From contig NZ_LFJC01000003.1 in NCBI RefSeq assembly GCF_002776695.1, forward strand, positions 2,901,658 through 2,939,671: a stretch of 38,014 nt of DNA. Direction: 5' to 3'. How positions within the stretch are numbered: position 1 is the stretch's first letter; each line of letters opens with the position of its first letter. The position numbers and the translations under genes are program-made. The stretch is from Bradyrhizobium nitroreducens. GTDB taxonomy: Bacteria > Pseudomonadota > Alphaproteobacteria > Rhizobiales > Xanthobacteraceae. Positions 8,451 to 17,047 of the stretch are shown here, in pieces. The notes below the pieces were generated by a model. The model worked only from the letters and a program-made list of their open reading frames with translations, was not told where the DNA came from and did not search any database.

Positions 8451-9233
8451 TTAGATCTGGCGCTCGACCATCTTGAGCTTGAGCTCGGCGATGGCTTCCG
8501 CGGGGTTCAGCCCCTTCGGACAGGCCTTGGCGCAGTTCATGATGGTGTGGCAGCGATAGAGCCGGAACGGGTCCTCGAGATTGTCGAGCCGCTCGCCGGT
8601 CGCTTCATCCCGCGAATCCGAGACCCAGCGGTTGGCCTGGAGCAGGGCGGCGGGGCCGAGATAGCGGTCGCTGTTCCACCAATAGCTCGGGCACGAGGTC
8701 GAGCAGCAGGCGCACAGGATGCATTCGTAGAGGCCGTCGAGCTTCTCGCGGTCTTCGTGGGTCTGGCGCCATTCCTTCTGCGGCGTCGGCGAGGTCGTCT
8801 TCAGCCACGGCTCGACGGAGGCGTATTGCGCGTAGAAATTGGTGAGATCAGGGACGAGGTCCTTCACCACCGGCTGGTGCGGCAGCGGATTGACCTTCAC
8901 CGCGCCGTCCTTCACGTCGTGCATCGAGCGGGTGCATGCCAGCGTGTTCTGGCCGTCGATGTTCATGGCGCAGGAGCCGCAGACGCCTTCGCGGCAGGAG
9001 CGGCGGAAGGTCAGCGACGGGTCGATGTGGTTCTTGATCCAGATCAGGCCGTCCAGCACCATCGGACCGCAATCATTGGTGTCGACGTAATAGGTGTCGA
9101 CGCTCGGATTCTTGCCGTCGTCCGGATTCCAGCGATAGACCTTGAACTCGCGAACCTCGGTCGCGCCCGCGGGCTTCGGCCAGGTCTTGCCGCCTGATAT
9201 CTTGGAGTTCTTGGGAAGTGCGAATTCAACCAT
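8451..9233 (-). CDS. sdhB: Succinate dehydrogenase iron-sulfur subunit
   Basis: 260 residues, the usual SdhB length. It carries the three iron-sulfur clusters that pass electrons from FAD in SdhA to quinone. The plant-type [2Fe-2S] site is Cys80, Cys85, Cys88 and Cys100 ([10 protein letters not shown]...C). The [4Fe-4S] and [3Fe-4S] sites use Cys171, 174, 177 and 181 ([11 protein letters not shown]) and Cys228, 234 and 238 ([11 protein letters not shown]). It is the last gene of the sdhCDAB operon. The gap to sdhA is about 100 bases and holds a palindromic repeat, unlike the tight junctions elsewhere in the operon. Confidence 0.98.
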   Translation of the reverse strand: MVEFALPKNSKISGGKTWPKPAGATEVREFKVYRWNPDDGKNPSVDTYYVDTNDCGPMVLDGLIWIKNHIDPSLTFRRSCREGVCGSCAMNIDGQNTLACTRSMHDVKDGAVKVNPLPHQPVVKDLVPDLTNFYAQYASVEPWLKTTSPTPQKEWRQTHEDREKLDGLYECILCACCSTSCPSYWWNSDRYLGPAALLQANRWVSDSRDEATGERLDNLEDPFRLYRCHTIMNCAKACPKGLNPAEAIAELKLKMVERQI

Positions 9234-9246
9234 TGCTCTAACCTTT

Positions 9247-9324
9247 CGTCATCCCGGGGCATGCGAAGCGTGAACCCGGGATCTCGAGATTCCGGGTTCG
9301 CCCTTCGGGCGCCCCGGAATGACG
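9247..9324. repeat. Palindromic intergenic repeat, family B copy 1, between sdhA and sdhB
   Basis: A 78-bp near-perfect palindrome: CGTCATCCCGGGGC pairs with GCCCCGGAATGACG with one mismatch, and the inner arms AACCCGGGATCT / AGATTCCGGGTT also pair. It belongs with the copy at 18483-18583. It lies inside the sdh operon. Confidence 0.85.
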
Positions 9325-9336
9325 GCTACTGTTCGA

Positions 9337-11172
9337 TCAGTACACGCGCGCTTTCGGCGGGATGTACTGCACGTCGTTGGTCATGGTGTAGTCGTGAACC
9401 GGGCGGTACTCGATCTTGACCTTGCCGGCATCGTCCAGCCAGGCCAGCGTGTGCTTCATCCAGTTCTTGTCGTCGCGCTCGGAGAAGTCCTCGCGGGCAT
9501 GGGCGCCGCGGCTCTCGGTGCGGTTGGCGGCCGAGTTCATCGTCACCACCGCCTGCGAGATCAGGTTGTCGAATTCGAGCGTCTCGACGAGATCCGAATT
9601 CCACACCAGCGAACGGTCGGACACGGCGATGTCGGTGATGCCGCTGTGGACCTTCGCGATCAGGTTCTGGCCTTCGCTCAGGACTTCACCGGTGCGGAAC
9701 ACCGCGCAATTGGTCTGCATCACGTTCTGCATGCCTTCGCGCAGTTTCGCGGTCGGCGTGCCGCCGGAGGCGTAGCGGTAATGGTCGAGCCGGCCGAGCG
9801 CGAGGTCGGCCGAGTTGGCCGGCAGCTCCGGCTGCTTGGCGTTCGGCGTCAGCTTCTCGGCGAGGCGGAGCGCGGCGGCGCGGCCGAACACCACGAGGTC
9901 GATCAGCGAGTTGGAGCCGAGGCGGTTGGCGCCGTGCACCGAGACGCAGGCGGCTTCGCCGATCGCCATCAGGCCCGGAATGATCGCGTTGTCGTCGCCG
10001 TCCTTCTTGGTCAGCACCTCGCCGTGATAGTTCGTGGGGATGCCGCCCATGTTGTAGTGCACGGTCGGCACGATCGGAATCGGCTCGCGCGTCACGTCGA
10101 CATTGGCGAAGATCTTTGCGGATTCGGAGATCCCCGGCAGGCGTTCGGCGAGCACCGCGGGATCGAGATGGTCGAGATGAAGGAAGATGTGGTCCTTCTT
10201 CTTGCCGACGCCGCGTCCCTCGCGGATCTCGATGGTCATCGCGCGCGAGACGACGTCGCGCGAAGCGAGGTCCTTGGCGGATGGCGCGTAGCGCTCCATG
10301 AAGCGCTCGCCCTCGGAGTTGACGAGATAGCCGCCTTCGCCGCGGGCGCCCTCGGTGACGAGGCAGCCCGAGCCGTAGATGCCGGTCGGGTGGAACTGGA
10401 CGAACTCCATGTCCTGCATCGGCAGACCGGCGCGCAGCACCATGCCGCCGCCGTCGCCGGTGCAGGTGTGCGCCGAGGTGCAGGAGGCGTAGGCGCGGCC
10501 GTAGCCGCCGGTGGCGAGGATCACGGTCTGGGCGCGGAAGCGGTGCAGCGTGCCGTCGTCGAGCTTGAGCGCGATGACGCCGCGGCAGGTGCCCTGGTCG
10601 TCCATGATCAGATCGATGGCGAAGAACTCGATGAAGAACTCGGCCGCGTGACGCAGCGACTGGCCGTACATCGTGTGCAGCATGGCGTGACCGGTGCGGT
10701 CGGCAGCGGCGCAGGTGCGCTGCGCCTGGCCCTTGCCGTACTCCATGGTCATGCCGCCGAACGGACGCTGGTAGATCTTGCCGTCCTCGGTGCGCGAGAA
10801 CGGCACGCCCCAATGCTCGAGCTCGTAGACCGCGTCGGGTGCGTTGCGCACCATGTATTCGATCGCGTCCTGGTCGCCGAGCCAGTCCGACCCCTTCACG
10901 GTGTCGTACATGTGCCAGCGCCAGTCGTCCTTGTGCATGTTGCCGAGCGAAGCCGAGATGCCGCCCTGCGCCGCGACCGTGTGCGAGCGGGTCGGGAACA
11001 CTTTCGTGATGCAGGCCGTGCGCAGGCCCGCTTCGCTGCAGCCGACCACGGCGCGCAGGCCAGCGCCGCCGGCGCCGACCACGACGACGTCGTAGGTGTG
11101 GTCTTCGATCGGATAGGCTTTGCCGTTGGTGGCGGGAGCGCCGTTGCCCGAGCCATTCGTTGTGGTGGCCAT
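9337..11172 (-). CDS. sdhA: Succinate dehydrogenase flavoprotein subunit
   Basis: 611 residues. It oxidises succinate to fumarate with covalently bound FAD. The N-terminus has the Rossmann signature [12 protein letters not shown] (about 30-41), and His64 in [12 protein letters not shown] is the residue that bonds to FAD. Further conserved blocks are [29 protein letters not shown] and [18 protein letters not shown]. Length and motifs are those of bacterial SdhA. It follows sdhD closely (3 bases), consistent with one transcript sdhCDAB. Confidence 0.98.
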   Translation of the reverse strand: MATTTNGSGNGAPATNGKAYPIEDHTYDVVVVGAGGAGLRAVVGCSEAGLRTACITKVFPTRSHTVAAQGGISASLGNMHKDDWRWHMYDTVKGSDWLGDQDAIEYMVRNAPDAVYELEHWGVPFSRTEDGKIYQRPFGGMTMEYGKGQAQRTCAAADRTGHAMLHTMYGQSLRHAAEFFIEFFAIDLIMDDQGTCRGVIALKLDDGTLHRFRAQTVILATGGYGRAYASCTSAHTCTGDGGGMVLRAGLPMQDMEFVQFHPTGIYGSGCLVTEGARGEGGYLVNSEGERFMERYAPSAKDLASRDVVSRAMTIEIREGRGVGKKKDHIFLHLDHLDPAVLAERLPGISESAKIFANVDVTREPIPIVPTVHYNMGGIPTNYHGEVLTKKDGDDNAIIPGLMAIGEAACVSVHGANRLGSNSLIDLVVFGRAAALRLAEKLTPNAKQPELPANSADLALGRLDHYRYASGGTPTAKLREGMQNVMQTNCAVFRTGEVLSEGQNLIAKVHSGITDIAVSDRSLVWNSDLVETLEFDNLISQAVVTMNSAANRTESRGAHAREDFSERDDKNWMKHTLAWLDDAGKVKIEYRPVHDYTMTNDVQYIPPKARVY

Positions 11173-11175
11173 GGG

Positions 11176-11580
11176 TTACACTCCGGAGGAAAGTTTCAGG
11201 ATCGCGTAGGTCGAGGCGAGCGCCACGGCGACCGAGAAGAAGTTGTTGAGCATGACCGAGACGAGTTTCAGCTTCTCGTTATGGACGTAGTCCTCGATCA
11301 CCACCTGCATGCCGATCTTCATGTGCCAGGCGCTGGCGAAGATGAACAGCAGCAGGATCACCGCGACGGGAATCGAGCTGAGGATCTGCGCTGCGCCGAC
11401 CTGGTTGCGGCCGAGCAGCATCATGATGATCACCAGGACCGGGATCATCAGCAGCGTCATGGCGACGCCGGTGATGCGCTGGCGCCAGAAATCGGACGTG
11501 CCCGAATGCGCGGCGCCGAGATTGCGGACGCGGCCGAGCGGGGTGCGCATGCTGCGCTTGGGCGTATCGGTCGCGCTCAT
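11176..11580 (-). CDS. sdhD: Succinate dehydrogenase hydrophobic membrane anchor subunit
   Basis: 134 residues with three predicted transmembrane helices (roughly 35-55, 62-85 and 105-130). The segment SAWHMKIGMQVVIEDYVH contains the histidine expected to ligate heme b and the conserved Asp-Tyr near the quinone site. The start codon overlaps the sdhC stop by four bases (ATGA type), a sign of translational coupling. Confidence 0.93.
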   Translation of the reverse strand: MSATDTPKRSMRTPLGRVRNLGAAHSGTSDFWRQRITGVAMTLLMIPVLVIIMMLLGRNQVGAAQILSSIPVAVILLLFIFASAWHMKIGMQVVIEDYVHNEKLKLVSVMLNNFFSVAVALASTYAILKLSSGV

Positions 11581-11975
11581 CGTCCGCCTCCGATCGCATA
11601 GGCGATGATCCAGATCAGCACCGTCAGTGCGATGCCGCCGATCAGCGCGCCCCAGGTCAGCGCTTCGCGCTCATTGGCCTTGAAGCCGTAGCCGAGGTCC
11701 CAGACGAAATGCCGGATGCCGCTCAGCATGTGGTGCATCAGCGCCCAGGTGTAGCCGAACACGATCAGGCGGCCGATGATGCTGCCGGCAAAGGCCTGGA
11801 CGTGGGCATAGGCGGCCGGGCCGGAGGCCGCCGCAACCAGCCACCAGACCAGCAGCAGCGTTCCGACGTAAAGGGCGATGCCGGTGGCGCGATGGACGAT
11901 GGACAGCGCCATCGTCAGCGTCCAGCGGTAGACTTGCATGTGTGGTGAAAGCGGTCGTTCGATCCGTGCGGTCAT
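11577..11975 (-). CDS. sdhC: Succinate dehydrogenase cytochrome b556 subunit
   Basis: 132 residues with three transmembrane helices. It begins with the SdhC hallmark RPLSPHMQVYRWTLTMALSI followed by VHRATGIAL, where the Ser and Arg line the quinone site, and it has the heme-ligand histidine region LMHHMLSGIRHFVWDLGYG. It is the first gene of the sdhCDAB operon and lies about 60 bases downstream of a candidate promoter at 12037-12065. Confidence 0.95.
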   Translation of the reverse strand: MTARIERPLSPHMQVYRWTLTMALSIVHRATGIALYVGTLLLVWWLVAAASGPAAYAHVQAFAGSIIGRLIVFGYTWALMHHMLSGIRHFVWDLGYGFKANEREALTWGALIGGIALTVLIWIIAYAIGGGR

Positions 11976-12036
11976 GGGCTTTGATGTTGTGTGGCGGCCC
12001 AGCAGAGGGCGCGCGGGGATCGCGAAAGGTCGGCTC

Positions 12037-12065
12037 TATTTACGGAGTCGATTTGCCCTGCGCAA
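12037..12065 (-). promoter_or_regulatory. Candidate sigma-70-type promoter of sdhCDAB
   Basis: On the minus strand TTGCGC (12060-12065) and TAAATA (12037-12042) are separated by exactly 17 bases, about 60 bases before the sdhC start. Each box has one or two departures from consensus. It is a prediction by eye only. Confidence 0.4.
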
Positions 12066-12136
12066 TCTCCAAATTGCCATAAATCGAACCGGCGTTCAGC
12101 TCTAGACCCTTGATGAAACAAGGCCAATCAGGGTCT

Positions 12137-12146
12137 TGGTATACCA
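12137..12146. promoter_or_regulatory. Perfect palindrome TGGTATACCA, possible GntR-type operator
   Basis: This 10-bp perfect palindrome matches the core bound by several FCD-class GntR regulators (UxuR/ExuR-like sites contain the same core). It lies about 160 bases upstream of sdhC and 350 bases upstream of the TauE-type gene. No GntR gene is in the window. Confidence 0.3.
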
Positions 12147-12496
12147 GAGCGGCTGTATGCCGAGTAAAAACAGAACAGCTATTCATCTCTTGTGGCAACG
12201 GCCCGGGCGCGTTGAAATCACTATTGGAACGGCTCTAACCCGCTCCGAGCCGTCGGGCGTTCGAACCAGTCAGTTCACACCGCCAAGGGCCGACCGGCCG
12301 GCCGACCCGACACGAGCGATTTCCGTCATGCGCACTCATTTTTCGCATCGCGGGCGGATATGCGCAGCCTGCATTCCACCCAAGACCGGCGACGCGGCGG
12401 TCGACCGTGCAAATCAGATCGCCTACAGCTTGGCACGCAGCCATTTCCGGGCGCTCGTTTCGGTCACGCTGCGACCAGTCGCCGGGCAGGTCAGGG

Positions 12497-13357
12497 GTGA
12501 TCGCAGGTCTTGATATCAAGGACGTCGTCGAGCTCGCGCTGTTGCTGATCGCAACCGGCGCGCTCTCCGGATTCCTGGCCGGCGTGTTCGGCATCGGGGG
12601 CGGCGCGATTCTCGTGCCGGTGTTCTACGAATGCTTCCGCATCGCCGGCGTGCCGCTCGAGGTGCGGATGCCGCTCTGCGTCGGCACCTCGCTCGCGGTG
12701 ATCATCCCGACCTCGATCCGTTCGTTCCAGGCGCATTACAAGCGCGGCGCCGTCGACTTGGGCGTCCTGCGCGTCTGGTGGCTGCCGATCGTGATCGGCG
12801 TCGTCGCCGGCAGCGTGGTCGCGCGCTACGCACCGGAGCGGCTGTTCAAGATCGTGTTCGTCTGCGTCGCCTGGTCGGCCGCGGTGCGGCTGATCTTCGC
12901 GCGCGAGGGCTGGAGATTTGGCGATGATTTGCCTGATGGTCCCTTGATGCGGGCCTACGGCTTCTGCGTCGGCATCCTGTCTACCCTGATGGGCATAGGC
13001 GGCGGCCTGTTCTCCAACCTCCTGATGACGTTCTACGGCCGGCCGATTCATCAGGCGGTGGCGACCTCGTCGGCGCTCGCGGTGCTGATCTCGATCCCCG
13101 GCGCGCTCGGCTATATCTATGCCGGCTGGCCCGCCGCGGCGACCTATCCGTCTGTCGCCGCGCTGCAAGTTCCGTTCGCGCTCGGCTACGTCTCGCTGAT
13201 CGGCGCCGTGCTGGTGATGCCGATGAGCCTCGTCACGGCACCGCTCGGCGTCAAAGCCGCGCATGCAATGTCGAAGCGAACGCTGGAAGTCGCGTTCGGC
13301 TGCTATCTCTTCATCGTCGGCAGCAGGTTCGTGCTGAGCCTGGTGGGCGGGCAGTAA
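12497..13357 (+). CDS. TauE/SafE-family anion permease
   Basis: About 286 residues if started at GTG 12497, which directly precedes the conserved membrane part; the frame is open from an ATG at 12407 but the extra 30 residues look non-coding. The protein is very hydrophobic with about eight transmembrane segments and two copies of the family repeat: GALSGFLAGVFGIGGGAILVP near the N-terminus and ILSTLMGIGGGLFSNLLM in the middle. The family exports sulfite, sulfoacetate or other organosulfur/C2 anions across the inner membrane. Nothing nearby fixes the substrate, although a sulfite-oxidase-fold protein lies 5 kb away. Confidence 0.88.
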   Translation: MIAGLDIKDVVELALLLIATGALSGFLAGVFGIGGGAILVPVFYECFRIAGVPLEVRMPLCVGTSLAVIIPTSIRSFQAHYKRGAVDLGVLRVWWLPIVIGVVAGSVVARYAPERLFKIVFVCVAWSAAVRLIFAREGWRFGDDLPDGPLMRAYGFCVGILSTLMGIGGGLFSNLLMTFYGRPIHQAVATSSALAVLISIPGALGYIYAGWPAAATYPSVAALQVPFALGYVSLIGAVLVMPMSLVTAPLGVKAAHAMSKRTLEVAFGCYLFIVGSRFVLSLVGGQ

Positions 13358-13392
13358 GCGGCTCGAGGCAAAGCGCAGGCCATATGCGCGGT

Positions 13393-13491
13393 GTCATTGC
13401 CCGCGAAGGCGGGCAATCCAGTATTCCAGAGACACCAGTGAATGAGCCGAGAAGCCGCGGCGTATTGGATGCCCGCCTGCGCGGGGCATGC
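13393..13491. repeat. Palindromic intergenic repeat between convergent genes
   Basis: Contains the hairpin TTGCCCGCGAAGGCGGGCAA followed, about 60 bases on, by TTGGATGCCCGCCTGCGCGGGGCATG; the outer GTCATTGCCCGCG and the terminal CGCGGGGCATG pair imperfectly. It fills the gap between the converging TauE-type and matB genes and may act as a bidirectional terminator. Confidence 0.7.
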
Positions 13492-13539
13492 AGCGTGCAG
13501 GGTGGAGGCAGATCGCAACAACGCGAACCAAATCGCCCC

Positions 13540-15069
13540 TCACTTCTTCGCGTAGATGTCCTTGTACGTCTCGCGCAGAATGTTCTTCTGCACTTTGCCC
13601 ATCGTATTTCGCGGCAGTTCGTCGACAACGAAGACGCGTTTGGGCATCTTGAATTTTGCGAGGCGTCCGTCCAGGCCCTTCAGCACGGCTGCTTCGTCGA
13701 TGCTCGCGCCGGGCTGGCGCACCAGCACCGCCGTGACGCCCTCGCCGAAATCGGCATGCGGCACCCCGATCACGGCGGATTCGACCACGCCCGGCATGGC
13801 GTCGATCTCGCTCTCGATTTCCTTCGGGTACACATTGAAACCGCCGGAGATCACGAGATCCTTGCCGCGGCCGAGGATGTGGACGTAGCCCTTGGTGTCG
13901 ATCTTGCCGAGGTCGCCGGTGATGAAGAAGCCGTCGTCGCGGAATTCGGACTTGGTCTTCTCCGGCATGCGCCAATAGCCCTTGAAGACGTTCGGCCCCT
14001 TGACCTCGATCATGCCGATTTCCTCGCGCGGCAGCTCCTTGCCGGTCTCGGGCTCGGTCACGCGCACGGAAACGCCGGGAAGCGGAAAGCCGACCGCGCC
14101 GGGCACGCGCTCGCCGTCATAGGGGTTCGACGTGTTCATGTTGGTCTCGGTCATGCCGTAGCGCTCGAGCACCGCATGCCCCGTGCGCGCCGACCATTCG
14201 CGATGGGTCTCCGCCAGCAGCGGCGCCGAACCCGAGATGAACAGACGCATGTGCTTGGTGGTCTCGTGCGACAGCGCGGAATTTTGCAGAAGCCGCGTAT
14301 AGAAGGTCGGCACGCCCATCAGCACGGTGGCGCGCGCCATCAGCTTGATGATCAGGTCCGGATCGAGCTTCGGCAGGAAGATCATCGAGGCCCGGGCGAA
14401 CAGCGTCACGTTGGTCGCCACGAACAGGCCGTGGGTGTGATAGATCGGCAGCGCGTGGATCAGGACGTCCTTGTCGGTGAAGCGCCAATAGTCGACGAGC
14501 GAGAGCGAGTTCGACGCGAGATTGTCGTGGCTTAGCATCGCGCCCTTGGAGCGGCCGGTGGTGCCCGAGGTGTAGAGGATGGCGGCGAGGTCGTCGTTCG
14601 CACGCGGGACGGTTGCGAAATCGGGGCTGGCCTTGTCGGCGGCGTCCGTCAGCGAGCCCTTGCCGTCGGGGCCGAGCGTCTCGACCTTCGCCTTCACCTT
14701 GGCGGCGATCGGGGCGAGGCCTTCCGCCTTGGCGGGATCGCACACCACCAGCGACGGCTCGGCGTCGCCGATGAAGTAGTCGAGCTCGTTCAGCGTATAG
14801 GCGGTGTTGAGCGGCAGATAGACCGCGCCGGCGCGCACCGTGCCGAGATACAGCACGATATTGGCGACGGATTTCTCGACCTGCACCGCGACGCGATCGC
14901 CCGGCTTCACGCCGCGGGCGACCAGCACGTTCGCCATCTGCCCGGCCCGCGCGATCAGATCGCCATAGCTGATGCGGGTGCCGTCCTGCATCTCGATCGC
15001 AAGGCGCTTGGGATCGTCGAGGCCGTCGAACAGGCGGGAAAACAGGTTGGCGTTGGCTGCTTGGTTCAT
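13540..15069 (-). CDS. matB: Malonyl-CoA synthetase (acyl-adenylate-forming)
   Basis: 509 residues from the ATG at 15069, which has GAGGAA nine bases upstream; an in-frame ATG at 15099 lacks one. It activates malonate (and often methylmalonate) with ATP and CoA. The adenylation P-loop ILYTSGTTGRSKGAMLSH, the motifs ERYGMTETNMNTSNPY and DGFFITGDLG, the hinge region GRGKDLVISGGFNVYPKEIE and the catalytic lysine in RNTMGKVQKN are all present. From memory the sequence is close to the structurally studied Rhodopseudomonas palustris MatB. matA and matC are absent. The gene is divergent from an SDR gene 95 bases away. Confidence 0.93.
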   Translation of the reverse strand: MNQAANANLFSRLFDGLDDPKRLAIEMQDGTRISYGDLIARAGQMANVLVARGVKPGDRVAVQVEKSVANIVLYLGTVRAGAVYLPLNTAYTLNELDYFIGDAEPSLVVCDPAKAEGLAPIAAKVKAKVETLGPDGKGSLTDAADKASPDFATVPRANDDLAAILYTSGTTGRSKGAMLSHDNLASNSLSLVDYWRFTDKDVLIHALPIYHTHGLFVATNVTLFARASMIFLPKLDPDLIIKLMARATVLMGVPTFYTRLLQNSALSHETTKHMRLFISGSAPLLAETHREWSARTGHAVLERYGMTETNMNTSNPYDGERVPGAVGFPLPGVSVRVTEPETGKELPREEIGMIEVKGPNVFKGYWRMPEKTKSEFRDDGFFITGDLGKIDTKGYVHILGRGKDLVISGGFNVYPKEIESEIDAMPGVVESAVIGVPHADFGEGVTAVLVRQPGASIDEAAVLKGLDGRLAKFKMPKRVFVVDELPRNTMGKVQKNILRETYKDIYAKK

Positions 15070-15164
15070 GCAAGAATTCCTCGACCGCAAGACTGACAAG
15101 GCCGGTCAAAACCGAGGGCTGGATTAGCAAAAACCGCCCCGATGAAGCAACGGAGACAGTTTGC

Positions 15165-15926
15165 ATGACCAGAGTTGGGAAACGCGTGGCCTGGGTCACG
15201 GGCGGCGGCAGCGGGATCGGGGAGGCCGGGGCGGAGGCGTTGGCGGCCGATGGCTGGACGGTGGTGGTGTCCGGCCGGCGCCAGGCAGCCCTGGACGACG
15301 TGGTCGCGAAGATCACCAGGACGGGCGGCGCAGCCGAGGCGATCGCGCTGGACGTCTCCAACGCGGCAGAGGTCCAGAAGGCCGCCGATCAGATCGTCGC
15401 CAGGCACGGCCGCATCGACCTCCTCGTCAACAATGCCGGCATCAATGTTCCCAAGCGCAGCTGGAAGGACATGGAGCTGGAGGGGTGGGACAAGCTGGTC
15501 CAGGTCAACCTCAACGGCGTGCTCTATTGCATGCGCGCCGTGCTGCCGACGATGCGCCAGCAGCAGGACGGTGCGATCATCAACGTCTCGTCCTGGGCCG
15601 GCCGCCACGTCTCGAAGATGCCGGGGCCGGCCTACACCACGACCAAGCATGCGGTGCTGGCGCTGACCCATTCCTTCAACATGGACGAATGCGTCAACGG
15701 CCTGCGCGCCTGCTGCCTGATGCCGGGCGAGGTGGCAACGCCGATTCTCAAATTGCGCCCGGTCGTGCCGAGCGAGGAGGAGCAGGCGAAGATGCTGCAA
15801 TCCGAGGATCTCGGCCGCACCATCGCATTCATCGCAAGCATGCCGGCGCGCGTCTGCATCAACGAGGTGCTGATCAGCCCGACGCACAATCGCGGCTTCA
15901 TCCAGACGCCGAACAACAGGGATTGA
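15165..15926 (+). CDS. Short-chain dehydrogenase/reductase
   Basis: 253 residues, the classical SDR length. The cofactor loop TGGGSGIG is at 12-19, NNAG at 89-92, the catalytic Ser in NVSSWAG at about 142-143, and Tyr157 and Lys161 in the YTTTK active site. Gly-rich loop followed by SGRRQAAL (Arg after the second strand) suggests NADP preference. The substrate is unknown. It is transcribed away from matB and followed by a family A repeat. Confidence 0.92.
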   Translation: MTRVGKRVAWVTGGGSGIGEAGAEALAADGWTVVVSGRRQAALDDVVAKITRTGGAAEAIALDVSNAAEVQKAADQIVARHGRIDLLVNNAGINVPKRSWKDMELEGWDKLVQVNLNGVLYCMRAVLPTMRQQQDGAIINVSSWAGRHVSKMPGPAYTTTKHAVLALTHSFNMDECVNGLRACCLMPGEVATPILKLRPVVPSEEEQAKMLQSEDLGRTIAFIASMPARVCINEVLISPTHNRGFIQTPNNRD

Positions 15927-15954
15927 GGCGAGGCGCGCGTGCCACACATTCGGT

Positions 15955-16086
15955 GTCATCCCCGCGAACGCGGGGATCCATAACCACAGGCAGATATTGG
16001 GGGCGCGACTGGTAACTCCGAGTCTTCGCCAAACAACTCCCTGTGGCTATGGGGCCCGGATCCGCGCTGCGCTTGTCCGGGACGAC
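15955..16086. repeat. Palindromic intergenic repeat, family A copy 2
   Basis: 132 bp. It starts with GTCATCCCCGCGAACGCGGGGATCCATAACCACAGG in two paired halves and ends in GTCCGGGACGAC. The central AACTCCGAGTCTTCG and the right arm CCCTGTGGCTATGG correspond to the copies at 3928-4076 and 24428-24581. Confidence 0.85.
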
Positions 16087-16162
16087 AGCGGAGTGTGTGG
16101 CGCGCGCTCACCGCACGGACACGCCGTCCCGAAGTTTCACCCATCACAAAGAATTTTTCTCC

Positions 16163-16188
16163 GAAACTGCACCCCAAACCCTCCCGTA
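16163..16188 (+). promoter_or_regulatory. Possible ECF-sigma-type promoter upstream of the fasciclin gene
   Basis: GAAAC (16163-16167) and CGTA (16185-16188) are 17 bases apart, a spacing and composition typical of extracytoplasmic-function sigma promoters, about 110 bases before the ATG. No ECF sigma gene lies in the window. Confidence 0.25.
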
Positions 16189-16297
16189 GTTCGGTCCAAC
16201 GACGGCACTGCTGCATCACGCCAAACTGTCGCAGTCGCTGTTGTTGCCCCAACCCAACACCGGCCATGGCCGGCACCAATTCAATCGGGAGACTTCC

Positions 16298-16852
16298 ATG
16301 TCGAAGCGCATTGCCTATCTCGCTGCCGCCGCCTTCAGCGCCCTCGCCATCACCGCGACCGTCGTCGCGCCTGTGCGTGCCGAGGAGAAGACCGTCATGG
16401 TCGGCGGCGCCGCGATGTTCCCGTCCAAGAACATCGTGCAGAACGCGGTCAACTCGAAGGACCACACCACGCTGGTGGCGGCGGTGAAGGCGGCTGGCCT
16501 GGTGCCGACGCTGGAGAGCAAGGGCCCGTTCACGGTGTTCGCGCCGACCAACGCCGCCTTCGGCAAGCTGCCGGCCGGCACCGTCGACAACCTGGTCAAG
16601 CCCGAGAACAAGGCGACCCTGACCAAGATCCTCACCTACCACGTCGTGCCCGGCAAGCTCGAGGCCTCCGACCTCACCGACGGCAAGAAGATGAAGACCG
16701 CCGAAGGCGAGGAGCTGACGGTCAAGAAGATGGACGGCAAGGTCTGGATCGTCGATGCCAAGGGCGGCACCTCGATGGTGACGATCTCCAACGTCAACCA
16801 GTCCAACGGCGTGATCCACGTGGTCGACACCGTCTTGATGCCGGCGTCGTAA
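16298..16852 (+). CDS. Exported fasciclin (FAS1) domain protein, Nex18-like
   Basis: 184 residues from the ATG at 16298 (CGGGAGA upstream). Residues 1-28 form a signal peptide ending VRA. One FAS1 domain fills the rest, with NTLVAAVKAAGL-type H1, FTVFAPTNAAFGKLPAG and the H-box TYHVVPGKL, and a closing GVIHVVDTVLMP. Single-FAS1 secreted proteins of this size in rhizobia include Nex18, reported as symbiotically induced; the biochemical role (adhesion or ligand binding) is unclear. It is followed by a strong terminator, so it is probably monocistronic. Confidence 0.9.
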   Translation: MSKRIAYLAAAAFSALAITATVVAPVRAEEKTVMVGGAAMFPSKNIVQNAVNSKDHTTLVAAVKAAGLVPTLESKGPFTVFAPTNAAFGKLPAGTVDNLVKPENKATLTKILTYHVVPGKLEASDLTDGKKMKTAEGEELTVKKMDGKVWIVDAKGGTSMVTISNVNQSNGVIHVVDTVLMPAS

Positions 16853-16861
16853 CACCGCGCG

Positions 16862-16886
16862 ATCCTGTTTCATCCCCGAACAGGAT
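16862..16886 (+). repeat. Inverted repeat after the fasciclin gene
   Basis: ATCCTGTT (16862-16869) pairs perfectly with AACAGGAT (16879-16886), a stem-loop just ahead of the terminator hairpin. Confidence 0.5.
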
Positions 16887-16898
16887 GGTTTCAGACCG

Positions 16899-16927
16899 CG
16901 AGCCGGGGATACCCGGCTCGCTTTTTT
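16899..16927 (+). terminator. Rho-independent terminator of the fasciclin gene
   Basis: A perfect 9-bp stem CGAGCCGGG / CCCGGCTCG with loop GATA, followed by CTTTTTTG, about 45 bases past the stop codon. Confidence 0.88.
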
Positions 16928-17047
16928 GTGACCACAATAGCCTGACGGCATCGATTCCATGGCCGGCGGGGCGTAACGAAAACCGGCGGGCCGGCGTATA
17001 ATTCCCAACACACGATCCCAGGACGGAACGATCAGGACGGAACCATC

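Larger units (their letters stand above)
11976..12496. other. 521-bp intergenic region between sdhC and the TauE/SafE gene
   Basis: A divergent control region with no convincing gene. It holds a candidate sdh promoter near 12037-12065 and the isolated palindrome TGGTATACCA at 12137-12146. Open frames here (for example 12136-12513 plus and 12235-12594 minus) are short, lack ribosome binding sites and match nothing I recognise. It contains no tRNA-like cloverleaf. Confidence 0.6.

Noticed and set aside
9319..11601. Plus-strand 760-codon frame across sdhA and sdhD
   Set aside because: Antisense to sdhA, which has every family motif; the frame gives an Ala/Val/Arg/His-rich product with no recognisable domain.
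12235..12300. GTTCGAACC resembling a tRNA T-loop
   Set aside because: No acceptor, D or anticodon stems can be formed around it.
13384..14535. Plus-strand 383-codon frame opposite matB
   Set aside because: Antisense to a clearly coding matB, and it begins inside a palindromic repeat.
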